This document shows positions 1 through 11,357 of a DNA stretch of 64,000 nt, one piece after another. Both the position numbers and the translations under genes were made by a program. The notes under the pieces are model-generated. The model was not told where the DNA came from, did no database searches, and saw only the letters and a program-made list of their open reading frames with translations. The DNA is from Cryptomeria japonica (taxonomy: Eukaryota > Streptophyta > Pinopsida > Cupressales > Cupressaceae). Location: positions 366,369,667 through 366,433,666 of the forward strand of contig NC_081415.1 of assembly GCF_030272615.1 (NCBI RefSeq), given 5' to 3'. Each line of letters opens with the position of its first letter. The first letter of the stretch is position 1.

Positions 1-906
1 AACCTAGATGAACACTCAATGTTGATTTGGTCTTTATATCCTCCACACAAAAGATCCATGGTGATTGATACATAGAAGGCCTTTGGGCACATAATGAATT
101 TGAAGGTTGGAGAAACAAATGATGTAGTTACAGCTGATCTCGGAGTAAATATTGCCAAATTGAATAAGGCATAGATTCAATTGTTGCTAAGAGAAAACAA
201 TTCTACCAAACTTGAGAACATTAGGCTAAATAAAGAGATTGATCATTTGAGAGAAATGTTGAAACAAAAAGAGACACAAAAACTATTGACACAAGGTGAA
301 ATCTCAGAGCCTCAAACCAAAGATGGCAAATTCAAAGAAGAGAATCTTCATCTCCAAGCTTAGTTGAGAAATGTCAAGAATGAAACTCTATATGTACTCA
401 TAAAAAATAGGTTCACAAATTTAATGGTATGGATAGATAAATAATGGGATATGTACTTTAAGACTAAAACTATCATCAAGGAGAATGAGAGATTGGATGA
501 GCGACTGCATGAACGACTTAAAGAGATTCAGGGCAAAGATGAAGCAGACCCTGAGGCTGTGCAGAATTGTGAACAACTAATAAATATTCATAAAAAATAT
601 CTAAAGGCTTTAACATTTGAAGGTGTTGATTTCCATGGTGATGGATCAAACTACATCCCTCCTTTTCTTAATGAAGATGGAGATCAAAAGGAGAAAGTGG
701 AATGGATTAGGGAATGCCAATAGGTGGTAAAGGATGCAATGAAAGATGCCAAAGCTGAGGACACTGACAAAGTGGAAAACTGCATAGAGGGCATGGTGTT
801 GATGGAGGTGGAGGCACGAGACACTGTTCATGACTGTGATACTCATTTCAGTGAGAAATACCTGGCACACTTAACCAAAGTGAATTTGTGCCTAACTAGA
901 GGATAA
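1..906 (+). pseudogene. Decayed coiled-coil ORF, unknown family (C-terminal part)
   Basis: Frame 1 is protein-like from the first base of the window to a TAA at 904. It is broken only by TAG at 73, 172, 361 and 721 and TAA at 442, so I read it as one degenerate ORF of about 300 codons that starts upstream of the window. Residues from about codon 60 to 100 are rich in Leu, Glu, Lys and Asn with heptad spacing (for example LLRENNSTKLENIRLNKEID), which suggests a coiled coil. A second charged helical stretch follows the TAA. I do not recognise a named domain. It resembles in style the unknown ORF remnants at 53461-53710 and 62825-63509 and may belong to the same repeat-borne family, but that is inference. 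The stops are of the type produced by C-to-T decay of Gln codons. Confidence 0.5.
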
Positions 907-1392
907 CTACTTTCATTTAAAGATTAATGTTTTAATTTGTTTCCAAAAGAATTTTTCAAAGGGTGTAACCCTATGATATGCTATAAGTACTTGATGTAAT
1001 CATTTACAAAGGACAATTTGATATAAGTTTTTAAGCTTTTACAAGTTTTTAGAAGTTCAAGTTTGAAGCAGTTATCATGTTCCAAGATCAAGACTCTTAT
1101 TTTCAGAAGTAATATATAGAAATCAATTTCCTTATTTGCAAATGGTGTTGTGGATGTTTTCATTTTAAAATCAATTCTCTATTGTTATTATCTATAATTG
1201 ATAATTGTTTCTTTAAATCTCTATGTGAAGAAATTATATGCTCTTACATGGTTTGATTATCAAGATACATATGGCATAAAAATTAAAAACATCATGAATT
1301 CATTATGTAACCATATAAGTCAAATATAATTCTATCAAGAAATGTATTTCAAATAGATAATATAATCGCATAACTCATACATTTAAATGTCA
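907..1392. other. AT-rich spacer, no feature seen
   Basis: The sequence is AT-rich, without a convincing ORF. It lies between the end of the unknown ORF and the acidic C-terminal end of the CACTA coding sequence, so one terminus of the CACTA element should lie here. I could not find a CACTA-starting terminal inverted repeat. Confidence 0.4.
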
Positions 1393-2611
1393 TTAATCTT
1401 CTTCATCATCTAGCTCTTTGTCTGTATCATCCAATCCAGATTTGACATTGTAAGGATTGGTCATATCATCATCGTTGTCATTGATATCAGTTTTGATAAT
1501 GTCATCATCCACACAAATATCATTTTCATGAACATTAACTCCTACATCATCATGATCTAGTTCCTCTTCTTTGACATCTTCCTCGGGCACGTCATCAACT
1601 AACTGTTGATCTTGATCATCATCTACATCTTCTAGTTCTTTGGTATCTTCTTCTTCCACCACATCATACTTTACCATCCTTCCCCTTGGATCATGTCTAA
1701 CAAAAAAATGACCAACCTGGTTTACTTGGAACCTCTGAGTAAAATACTTGCTCACATTGGCTTGGAAGAACATAGGGCTCATTTCCAACTTTCTCAATTC
1801 ACCTTGTATTAACCATGGTAAATCCATTATCATGTTCAATTACAGTTCTCTTGGGATCATTTTCTTTCAATCGTATCATGTACCATTGGACAAAAAACAA
1901 AACTAATTTGAAGGACTTAAAGTCACACTCAAGTATATCATCCAAAATCCCATAGTATCAATTTTTTGAGACTTCTGGATGCATGTCTCTTCTAGATGAA
2001 ACATTAGTCACCTAAAAGACTACAGTTATCCTAGAATCATAAGTTTTCTTCGTGTCATCCAACTTTTTAATTTAAAATTTACGACCATTGCACCACATAG
2101 CCTTGTGGTGTTTCAGATGCAATATGTAAAACATGTAAAAATTATTTCATTGTCAGATGATAAACATAATTATTATTCGCCGAATGTATGCACTGAAAAA
2201 AACTCAATATATATACATCAATAATATAATTGAAAATAATTAAATAATATGGGTGATTAATATATTTATATGTACCTATTTATCTCTTAAACCATATGCT
2301 AAATCAATTTCCCTTGGTGTAACATTGGAATCTCCATTATGATGAGCTTCTTTAACCAATGAAGCCACACCCTCCCATGTTAATGTGTGACCAGATTGTT
2401 GACATCGTTCAATCCATATCATCATCCAATCAAGATTGTTTGTAACGTACAAATGTAGTACATCCCAATCTCGACCAACTGTATCAAAAAAATGAAATTC
2501 ACAAACGACGTATAATCAGTTAATTACCATGGTATACAACCTTAATTTATAATTGATGTATATTGAAGATTAATAATTAAATAAGGATAATATATATAAA
2601 AACCAAATGTA
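1393..2611 (-). pseudogene. CACTA transposase C-terminal exons (DUF4216-like region, acidic tail)
   Basis: Minus strand. From about 2480 the frame reads a conserved CACTA segment (motifs such as LTWEGVASLVKEAH and NVTPREIDLAYGLRD). An AT-rich intron-like gap follows, then from about 1960 a DUF4216-like stretch with the typical motifs for an exposed-Cys aqueous core (ILECDFKSFKLVLF; EPYVLPSQCEQVFY). A frameshift in the T-run near 1710 moves the reading into the last 100 codons, which are strongly acidic (runs of Asp and Glu) and end at 1393. The N-terminal continuation lies at 10215-10929, beyond copia A. The family link is recognised from motif pattern; the acidic tail alone would not be diagnostic. 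Confidence 0.7.
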
Positions 2612-2616
2612 AAATG
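2612..2616. repeat. Target site duplication of copia A (left copy)
   Basis: AAATG precedes the 5' LTR; GAATG (10210-10214) follows the 3' LTR. Four of five bases match, and the mismatch is a transition. Confidence 0.65.
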
Positions 2617-4209
2617 TGTTGGCATTATGTGAACCGACATGAAAACATAATGATATTATATGTTGTCATTGATGTCAATATAAGACATGGTGTGAACCGG
2701 CACATGTGATAGGTGAAGAGAGAGGAACCGGCATATGTATGAACCAGTTCATATGCCAAAGTGAAGCGGCATATTTGTTCAAGGTGAACCGGCATGTAGT
2801 TATGGGAACTGGCACATGGAAGCATTGTATGACTACTGGTTGGTAGGTAGCTTCCACTTTAGGATTTCTGGTTGGAGTACCTCAAGTCTGTGCGACTCAA
2901 TCAGTGATCTTTGTGTGATGAGTTAGCAGTATAATGGAGGACAGATCATGTTTCCATGTAAGCTCTATGCACGTGAAGGATCTTGCATGAAGACTATTCC
3001 TATCTACCTCGAGAATGAGCGAAGTCTGTCAAACGGTGATAACGCATGATGGGTTATCAGCCACCATGAAATCGGTGGATAATGGACGATGGAGAATGTC
3101 TTGAGATTGATTCAAGATTGTTGCATTTAATGCAGTATGATTCAACGGTCAGGATTGAAGCGCTTGAATTGCTTAACCTAACAGGTTTAGGGTTTAGGGT
3201 TTTTGCTACCAACCTGTATGTTTCCTATAAGGTCGATGTTGTGTTTCTTTCTGAGGTTGTTGGAAAAAGTTGTGTGTGTGTATCCTAGAGAAGTGATACA
3301 TGATTCTTTCCAGACCAAAGGAGAAAAGAGATACCTGTAAAGTGAATGTGCAGAAGGTAAAGAGGAGCTTAAACGGATCTGCATTAGCATTGAGTGCTGT
3401 TAATAGATCATTGTATTTCTTATTGATCTCTAACCACTTCAATAGTTGTAAAATCCCCTAATAGGGTAGCCTTAACTGGCTTGATTCAAAATCCCTTAAC
3501 AGGGTGGTCTTAACAGGCTTGATTCAAATCCCTTAACCGGGTAACTCGAGGTTAATGAGTTCTAAGAAGCTATACAACTTAGGAGTTCCTTTCAACTATT
3601 GAGTTCTTGAAATCCTCTAACAAGGTGACCCTACCGGGTTTAACCCTTAACTAGGTATCCCTTAACCGGGTGATCCCTAATAGGATTGGTTCCTAGCAGA
3701 ACCTATTATAATGTCCTTAACTGGACAAGGCTCCTAACAGAGCGGACTTCTAAAAAGTTCAAAAAGCAGCTTGTGGGTATTCATCCCCACCGTGGTTTTT
3801 CCCAGTTGGGTTTCCACGTGAAAAATATGTGTGTCATGTGAAATGCTTTTGTCTTGTGATGCTTTGTTTTACCTATTAAGCATATGAAGGTTCTATGTTT
3901 TATGCCTGTCTATAAAACATTTTGAACTCACTGTTGTGAAGATCTGATGATTAAGTTTACCTGTTTATGCATGAGAATATAATGATATTGTAGTATTGAG
4001 CTAAGAGGGAAGCTTATTGAGTGACCGGTTCATGAGTGATTGAGTTGTACTGGATGTTACTGGTTGCACTCTATTTTACCAGTATCCTTGTTTGTCAGTC
4101 ATTTGGAGTATTTGCCATCAAACTGGTTTTGGACTGTACTTGTGTTTGTATTGATTCACCCCCCCTCTCAGTACCAGTTTGGTACTAGTGGTTCATCATT
4201 GAGTTATCA
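2617..4209 (+). repeat. 5' LTR of copia A
   Basis: It begins TGTTGGCATTATG and ends GAGTTATCA just before the primer binding site. It carries several copies of an AACCGGCATATG-like motif near its start and an array of short dyads at 3455-3740. A C-rich run (CACCCCCCCTCTCAG) lies about 55 bases from the end, a feature shared with the LTRs of element E. No long ORF in the LTR looks real. Confidence 0.95.
3455..3740 (+). repeat. Array of CCCTTAACCGGG-type dyads in the LTR of A
   Basis: About ten degenerate copies of a short inverted motif (CCCCTAATAGGG, CCCTTAACAGGG, CCCTTAACCGGG and variants) are spaced 20-40 bases apart, alternating with CTTAACTGGCTTGATTC-like units. The same array is present in the 3' LTR at about 9454-9740, so it belonged to the element when it inserted. 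Confidence 0.8.
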
Positions 4210-4211
4210 AT

Positions 4212-4223
4212 TGGTATCAGAGC
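4212..4223 (+). other. Primer binding site of copia A
   Basis: TGGTATCAGAGC lies two bases after the 5' LTR. It is the usual plant copia site, complementary to the 3' end of initiator methionine tRNA. Confidence 0.9.
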
Positions 4224-4278
4224 GCTCCAGGTCCTTTGTGTTGTAAGCTTAACTGCTTGAGGAAAAGATCCTAGTCAA

Positions 4279-5167
4279 ATGATGAAAAGGGAAGGTCCAA
4301 AGTTTAACAGGGAAAATTTTGGTATATGGAAAGACAGGATGAAGATATTCATCAAAAGCATGGGTGTTCAACACTGGAGTTATGTTGAAAATGTATATGT
4401 TGTTCCTACCGGTACTCTCACCGATGACCAAAAGAGAGAGATACAAGAAAATGGGCAAGTCATGGAAGCCCTCATCAGTAGTCTATCTGACATTGAGTTT
4501 ATTGATGTTCAGGACAAGGCAAACCCCAAAGATGTATGGGATGCTCTTGAAAATATCTATGATGGTGATGAGCATGTAAAATAGGCTAAGGAAGAAAGCC
4601 TGAGAGGGAAGTTTGAAGACATGCAGATGGTTGAAGGAGAGACCATTCAGCAGTATGGAGTAAGAATCAAAATAGTTGTTGGAGAAATAGAGAGTGCAGG
4701 TGGTAAAATAGAAGATTCCACTGTGGTAAGCAAAGTCCTGAGATCCCTGTTGTCGGTCTATGCAATAAGGGTCACTGCTATTCAGGAGCTGAGATCAATA
4801 GACAAGTCTAAGGTGTCCTTGGACTCCATCATAGCGAAGTTGATAGCCTATGAGCTAAATAGTTTTGATGGCAGTGTTCAAAAGACAGAATCAACTTTTA
4901 AAGCCTTTGCTATACCATTCAAAAAAGGAAAAGAGGCTAGCACTAGTGGGGAACCTAATCAGAATAGAGAAATGAATGATGAAGAGTTTCTGATGGAATT
5001 TGAAGCTCTTCTTGCCAGGAAATTTTCAAAAGGAACTGGAAAAATACAAAGGTAAGCTCCATTTGAAATGCTTTTCCTGTAACCGAATAGGACATATTGC
5101 TATGAGTTGTCCTAATAGTGACAACAAGGATAAATCAGAAAAGTTAAAGAAATTCAAAGGAGGAAAC
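4279..5167 (+). pseudogene. gag: copia A gag (capsid and zinc knuckle)
   Basis: The ATG at 4279 starts a capsid-like ORF of the plant copia gag type (motifs GPKFNRENFGIWKDRM, DVWDALENIYDG). It is interrupted by TAG at 4582 and continues in frame from 4585 to about 5044. There one extra A in the A-run at 5041-5044 shifts the frame. The following frame carries a CX2CX4HX4C zinc knuckle at 5069-5110 (CFSCNRIGHIAMSC), which binds genomic RNA in live relatives. A further TAG lies at 5168, just before the protease region. Gag forms the virus-like particle in which reverse transcription takes place. This copy cannot make a full protein. Confidence 0.9.
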
Positions 5168-5170
5168 TAG

Positions 5171-8100
5171 AGAAACTATTTTGTGGCAGTTGATGAAGGT
5201 GTCATAGATGAGGAATCAGAAGATGAAGAGAATGAAGACATTGTGTTTGTTGCTGTAAAAGAAGATGTGGCAGACAAGAAGGCTCTTGTCTCGCGGTTTG
5301 ATGATTCCAATGAGTGGATCATTGACAGTGGTTGTTCTCACCATATGACTGGTGACCGGAACAAGTTTCTATCCTTAGAGGAGTATGATGGTGGTGTGGT
5401 TCACTTTGGCAATGATGCACCATGCATGGTCAAAGGCAGAGGGTCCATCTCTTTGAATGGAAAGAGTAGTGCTGACAATGTGTATTGGGTTGATGGTCTC
5501 AAACACAACCCTCTAAGTGTTGCCCAGCTAAATGACAGTGGCCTCACTCTGCAATTCAAGAATGGAGTTTGCAGAATCAAAGGAAAAGATGGTAAATTGG
5601 TGGCCATCGACATGCAGACTAAAGGTAACCTATTTCATCTGAATGCAAATATAAGTACATGTCTTATGGCTAAGCTTGATGATAGCTGGATATGGCATAG
5701 GAGACTCTGCCATGTGAACTTTGATAACATTGTGAAGGCTAGTAAGATCAAGGCAGTTAGAGGGTTGCTAGTGCTGAGTAAATCAGATAATACCTTATGC
5801 AGAGAGTGTCAATTGGGGAAAATGTCTTCCTCAACCTTTAAAGGTAAATCTTTCACTGCTGACAACTTGCTTGATCTTAGACATATTGATTTGTGTGGTC
5901 CTATGAAAACTAGAAGTGTGCAGGGTGATAGGTACTTCATGATCCTCACTGATGACTGCTCAAGAATGATGTGGGTCACATTCTTGAAAGACAAGTCTGA
6001 AGCTTTTGGGAAATTCAAGGCTTTCAGAGCATTAGTGGAGAAGGAAAGTGGTAAAAGGATCAAGTGTCTCAGAATTGATCAAGGAGGGGAATTCACTTCC
6101 GGTGAATTCAACAAGTATTGTGAAGAATTTGGCATCAAGAGATAGCTGTCTGCCCCTCAGACTCCACAGTAGAATGGCCTAGCAGAGAGGAATAATCGGA
6201 CTGTGGTTGAAGCAGCTAGAACCATGTTGATTCAAGGAAAGGTAGCTCACACCTTTTGGAGAGAAGTGGTGAGCACTGTAGTCTACACTATGAACCGGGT
6301 ACTCATCAAAAAGGGTAAGGACAAAACTCCTTATGAGTATTGGACTGGTAAGACACCAGTGGTTAACTACTTTAAGGTATTTGGTAGCAAATGCTACATC
6401 AAGAGGAGTGAACATCAGGGCAAATTTGAAGCTAAATGTGATGAGGGAATATTTCTAGGATATTCCACCAAGAGTAAAGCTTTCAAGTGCTACAACAATA
6501 GGACTCAGAGAATTATGGAAAGCATCAATGTAAGAGTTGATGAATCCTCTGAGAAGACTGAGGAAATCGGCAGTGAGCAAGCTATAAATGAACCGGTTGC
6601 AACCTTCTGGGAACTGGTTGTTAGCCAACCAAGTACCAGTAATAGTGTCCCTGAACCGGTGAATGCTGATACTGATGAAGATGAGGATGAAGAAGAAAAG
6701 CAAGAAGAACCAATTAAGACCATTCCTCGGCATGTCAAGTTGAATCATGATCCCAAGCAGATCATAGGTGATAAGGATGCAGGAATCCTTACAAGAAGAA
6801 AGATCAAAGAAAACTCATGTATGATCTCTGAATTTGAGCCTAAATCATTCAAAGAGGCTCATAAAGATGAAGACTAGATCAAGGCAATGGAAGAAGAACT
6901 TGATCAGATAGAGAAAAATGGTACATGGTCCTTGGTACCCAGACCAGAGCATAAAAATGTCATTGACACCAAATGGGTGTTTAGAAATAAGTTGAATGAG
7001 GATGGCACAGTGATTAGGAATAAAGCCAGATTGGTATGCAAAGGATATGCTCAAGAAGAAGGAGAAGACTATGGAGAAACCTTTGCTCTTGTAGCTAGAT
7101 TGGAAGGAGTTCGTATGCTTCTTGCATATGCAGCTTTTAAAAGGTTCAAAGTATATCAAATGGATGTAAAATCTGCATTCCTAAATGGTGTACTTGAAGA
7201 GGAGGTGTATATTGAGCAACCAGATGGGTTTTCCCTATCTGAAGACAGTGACATGGTATGTAGGCTACATAAAGCATTATATGGTCTAAAGCAAGCACCT
7301 AGGGCATGGTATGAGCGCCTACATTCCCATCTTGTGAAGATTGGATTTGAGAGAACAAGTGAAGATAGTAATATCTACTTGAAGTCTGAAGGAGATCAGA
7401 TCCTGATCTGTGAGGTTTTTGTTGATGACATTATCTTTGGAGGAGATGACAAGATGAGTCATGAGTTTGTTGATGAGATGAAGAAAGAGTTTGAGATGTC
7501 ACTCATAGGGGAGATTAAGTTCTTCATTGGACTGTAGATCCAGAAGATGAAAGATGGAATCTTCATCACTCAGTCCAAATATGTCAAAGAGGTGTTGAAG
7601 ACTTTTGGCATGGAAGATAGCAAACCGGTTGGTACACCGATGGTGACTGGTTGCAAATTGACAAAAGAGGATGATTCCACACTAGTTGATGAGAAGGAAT
7701 ACCGATCAATGATTGGTAAGTTGCATTATGTAGTGCATAGCAGACCAAATTTGGCACATGCAGTTGGCATTACTGCAAAGTTCCAAAAGAGTCCAAGAGA
7801 ATCTCACTTGATTGCAGTCAAGTGGATTCTTAGGTATCTAGAGGAAATAGTTGACTATGGATTGTGGTACCCATACAACAATAATTTCAATCTGAAAGTG
7901 TTCATAGATGCTGATTGGGCAGGTAATGTGGATGACCGAAAGAGCACAACCGGTGGTGCATTCTTTCTTGGTGGTAGACTGGTCTCATGGATGAGTAAAA
8001 AGCAGAGTTGTATCTCTTAGTCTACAACAGAAGCAGAGTATGTTGTAGCTTTCATGAACTGCACTCAGACAATTTGGATGAAGCATGTACTGGAAGGCTT

Positions 8101-8371
8101 CAAGATCCCTGTATCTAAACCGGTAAGTATATTCTGTGATAACACAAGTGCTATCAATATATCAAAGAATCCGATTTTACATTCTAGAACCAAGCATTTT
8201 GAGCTTAAGTATCATTTCTTGAGGGAAAAGGTTCAGAATAAAGAGATTACACTGGAGCATGTGTCCAGTAAGGAGCAGTTAGTAGACATATTCACCAAGC
8301 CTCTCCCAAAGACAACATTTGTGCATTTGAGAGGTGAATTAGGGGTATTGCCCCTTCAGGAGGTGAACTAA
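5171..8371 (+). pseudogene. pol: copia A pol (protease, integrase, RT, RNase H)
   Basis: One frame runs from 5171 to the TAA at 8369, broken only by TAG at 6143, 6170, 6875, 7535 and 8018. In order: aspartic protease with DSG near 5324 (IIDSGCSHHMTG); GAG-pre-integrase with the His-Cys finger at about 5690-5815; integrase core ending with the NGLAER motif at 6173-6190; reverse transcriptase from 6887 with FVDD near 7420; RNase H with DADWAG near 7910 and the CDNTSAINISKNP motif near 8140. The gene order PR-IN-RT-RH identifies copia. The second acidic residue of the integrase triad appears as RIDQGGEF where relatives usually have D-N-G-G or D-H-G-G. Confidence 0.95.
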
Positions 8372-8612
8372 AAGTAATTGTTCCACATCAGTCAGGTACT
8401 GGAAAGACAAATTTTTGGTTGATTGTTGTGATGAAGGATGCTACTCCTCAGGGGGAGCAGCATGATGAAATAGAGATGATAGTACCTCCACTTTGGCATT
8501 GTTGTCAAAGGGGGAGAAGCAGTGAAGCGAAAAGATATCTGCAACAAATGGGAGAAGATGTGAAGTGGAGAATATATCTTTGTATATTGCCATCAATGCC
8601 AAAGGGGGAGAT
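8372..8612 (+). other. copia A 3' untranslated region with three purine tracts
   Basis: Between the pol stop and the 3' LTR there are three tracts of the AGGGGGAG type (8450-8457, 8507-8517 and 8601-8611). The last, AAAGGGGGAGA next to the LTR, is the polypurine tract that primes plus-strand synthesis; the others are upstream copies of the same sequence. Confidence 0.85.
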
Positions 8613-10209
8613 TGTTGGCATTATGTGAACCGGCATGAAGACATAATGATATTGTATATTGTCATTGATGTAAATATGAGACATGGTGTGAACTGACACA
8701 TGTGATAGGTGAAGAGAGAGGAACCGACATATGTATGAACCGGTTCATATGCCAAAGTGAAGCGACATATTTGTTCAACATGAACCGGCATGTATTTATG
8801 GGAACTGGTACATGGAAGCATTGTATGACTACTGGTTGGTAGGTAGCTTCCACTTTAGGATTTTCGGTTAGAGTACCTCAAGTCTATGCGACTCAATCGG
8901 TGATCTTCGTGTGATGAGTTAGCAGTATAATGGAGGATAGATCATGTTGCCACGTAAGCTCTGTGCGCGTGAAGGATCTTGCATGAAGAAGACTATTCCT
9001 ATCTACCTCGAGAATGAGCGAAGTCTGTCAAACGGTGATAACGTGTGATGGGTTATCAGCCGCCATGAAATCGGTGGATAATGGATGATGGAGAATGTCT
9101 TGAGATCGATTCAAGATTGTTGCATTTAATGTAGTATGATTCAATGGTCAGGATTGAACCACTTGAATTGCTTAGCCTAATAGGTTTAGGGTTTAGGGTT
9201 TTTGCTACCAACCTGTATGTTTCCTGTAAGGTCGATGTTGTGTTTCTTTCTAAGGTTGTTGGCAAAAGTTGTGTGTGTGTATCCTAGAGAAGTGATACGT
9301 GATTCTTGCCATACCAAAGGAGAAAAGAGATACCTGCAAAGTGAATGTGTAGAAGGTAAAGAGGAGCTTAAACAGATCTGCATTAGCATTGAGTGCTATT
9401 AACAGATCATTGTATTTCCTGTTGATCTCTAACCACTTCAACAGTTGTAAAATCCCCTAACAGGGTAGCCTTAACTGGCTTGATTCAAAATCCCTTAACA
9501 GGGTGGTCTTAATAGGCTTGATTCAAATCCCTTAACCGGGTAACTCGAGGTTAATGAGTTCTGAGAAGCTATAGAGCTTAGGAGATCCTTTCAGCTATTG
9601 AGTTCTTGAAATCCTCTAATAAGGTGACCCTACCATGTTTAACCCTTAATCGGGTATCCCTTAACCGGGTGATCCCTAACAGGATCGGTTCCTAGCAGAA
9701 CCTATTGTAATGTCCTTAACCAGACAAGGCTCCTAACAAAGCGGACTTCTAAAGAGTTCAAAAAGCAGCTTGAGGGTATTCATCCCCACCATGGTTTTTC
9801 CCAGTTGGGTTTCCACGTGAAAAATATGTGTGTCATGTGAAATGCTTTTGTCTTGTGATGCTTTGTTTTACCTATTAAGCATATGAAGGTTCTATGTTTT
9901 ATGTCTATCTATAAAACATATTGAACTCACTATTGTGAAGATCTGATGATTAAGTTTACCTGTTTATGCATGAGAATATAATGATACTGTACTATTGAGC
10001 TAAGAGGGAAGCTTATTGAGTGACCGGTTCATGAGTGATTGAGTTGTACTGGATGTTACCGGTTGCACTCTGTTTTACCAGTATCCCTGTTTGTCAGTCA
10101 TTTGGAGTATTTGCCATCAAACTGATTTTGGACTGTACTTGTGTTTGTACTAATTCAGCCCCCCCTCTCAGTACTAGTTTGGTACTAGTGGTTTATCATT
10201 GAGTTATTA
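8613..10209 (+). repeat. 3' LTR of copia A
   Basis: Homologous to 2617-4209 over its whole length (1597 against 1593 bases). It starts TGTTGGCATTATG and ends GAGTTATTA, where the terminal CA has become TA. Confidence 0.95.
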
Positions 10210-10214
10210 GAATG

Positions 10215-10929
10215 TATTCTAATTAATCTCTATGACCATATTATAATTACCTCTCACTTTCCTCAATATACCTTTCCCCATCAGGTACTCCCCTTCAAAT
10301 TTGTTAATGGAGTTGGGATCCCAAATGCGATCTACATGGAACTTTGTTGCAAACTTAGGAAGATATTCAAGAATGTACACCATGGTCTAGTATACCATAT
10401 ATCCCTCTACCATAGAACCCTCAAGATGTGCTCTTTGTCTAACGAAAGCCTTCAAAAATTTCAAGTGCCTCTCAACCATCCACATTGACCTTGTGTGTAC
10501 AGGTCCACACAATTCAATCTCCTCAACTTGGTATATGAGGTAGTGTTCTTGTGCATTGAAAAATGTCAAAGGTAGACACTTTTGCATTTCACACATTAGA
10601 TGATGAATTTTTCTCTTTCAATAATTTATATCTTCTTTATGGATTTCTTTAGATGACAGCCATCTACAAGTCATTCAAGGTGCAAATATATTAATGAGAT
10701 TTAACAAAAATATACAATATATTACATAACAAGTAAAACAAATGGCAAATATAAGATCTATACAACGAATTGAACAAATATTGCTATTTACCTCATGTAT
10801 TTTCCAAGATCATATATAACTTGCTTGACATTGTTTTTTAAGTTGTCTGGGAGAGATAGAGGTAGAACATACTGCAATAATTATAAAATGATCTTTTCAT
10901 TGTTTTTCCAAAAGTATTAAACATAATAA
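10215..10929 (-). pseudogene. CACTA transposase middle segment (DUF4218)
   Basis: On the minus strand 10596-10387 reads a clear DUF4218 core (CLPLTFFNAQEHYLIYQVEE, then ERHLKFLKAFVRQRA and EGSMVEGYMVY). It continues below 10387 with the conserved EYLPKFATKFHVDRIWDPN-like segment. An upstream exon piece near 10870-10800 reads YVLPLSLPDNLKN, matching the region between TNP2 and DUF4218. AT-rich introns separate the pieces. DUF4218 is typical of plant CACTA transposons; its biochemical role is not established. Copia A lies immediately downstream at 10209 and the TRIM immediately upstream at 10930. Confidence 0.85.
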
Positions 10930-11271
10930 TGTTGCCAGTGGGCCAGCGTCCCTCGTGGGGATTCATGACAGGGTTTAAAAGCCTCCTATGGATTATATGT
11001 CTAGTGGTTGTATCGAGCATTGACAGGTTGATCTTTTGGTGCAACAACAACCCTAGCTTGTAACAAGTGGTATCAGAGCTTGGTCACATGTTCAAATCAC
11101 GTAGGCCGCACCGAGTGAGGCTGGGAGGGGGGTTGTTGGTAGTAGGCCAGTGTCGCTTGTGGGGATTTGCAACATGGTTTAATAGCCTCCTATGGATTCT
11201 ATAAGTCTAGTGGTTGTATTGGGCATTGATAGGTCGATCTTTTGGTGCAACGACAACCCTAGCTTGTAACA
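10930..11271 (+). mobile_element. TRIM (terminal-repeat retrotransposon in miniature)
   Basis: This 342-base element has two direct repeats, 10930-11065 (136 bases) and 11134-11271 (138 bases), both beginning TGTTG and ending TTGTAACA. The 68-base interior starts with a primer binding site (TGGTATCAGAGC, 11068-11079) and ends with a G-rich polypurine tract (GGGAGGGGGG, about 11123-11132). There is no coding capacity. The flanks AATAA (10925-10929) and AATAC (11272-11276) are a one-mismatch target duplication. This is the classic TRIM plan: a non-autonomous LTR element mobilised by proteins from a full-length element. It sits in an intron-like part of the CACTA gene. Confidence 0.9.
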
Positions 11272-11352
11272 AATACACTGAAAAGTACATGTAGTATACA
11301 AATATATATATATATATATATGATATACCATAATAATTACCTTAATGAAGGT
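11272..11352 (-). other. Short CACTA segment with AT microsatellite
   Basis: Remnant of the CACTA element between the TRIM and gypsy B. It contains an (AT)n run at about 11310-11332. On the minus strand a GTAATT splice-donor-like site follows a short open stretch. Confidence 0.45.
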
Positions 11353-11357
11353 ATGCC
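11353..11357. repeat. Target site duplication of gypsy B (left copy)
   Basis: ATGCC here is repeated exactly at 24579-24583, next to the other end of element B. Confidence 0.9.

Larger units (their letters stand above)
2617..10209 (+). mobile_element. Ty1/copia LTR retrotransposon A (full length, decayed)
   Basis: This is a complete 7.6-kb element: 5' LTR 2617-4209, primer binding site, gag, pol in the order protease, integrase, reverse transcriptase, RNase H (the copia order), polypurine tract and 3' LTR 8613-10209. The two LTRs differ by roughly 6-7% in a 390-base stretch I compared by eye, mostly by transitions. All seven premature stops in gag-pol are TAG and there is one single-base frameshift in gag. 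It lies in the CACTA gene and therefore inserted after it. Confidence 0.95.

Noticed and set aside
2625-2857. Short minus-strand ORFs in both LTRs of copia A (also 8621-8853)
   Set aside because: They repeat because the LTRs repeat, and the translations follow the AACCGGCAT motif copies.
4279-8371. Amber (TAG) recoding as a living expression strategy in element A
   Set aside because: Attractive because all stops are TAG, but TAG codons are too many, differ in place between elements, replace Trp as well as probable Gln, and coexist with frameshifts. Deamination is simpler.
11030-11100. Primer-binding-site sequence inside the CACTA gene as a random match
   Set aside because: It lies exactly after a repeat that recurs 68 bases later with a purine tract between, so it belongs to the TRIM.
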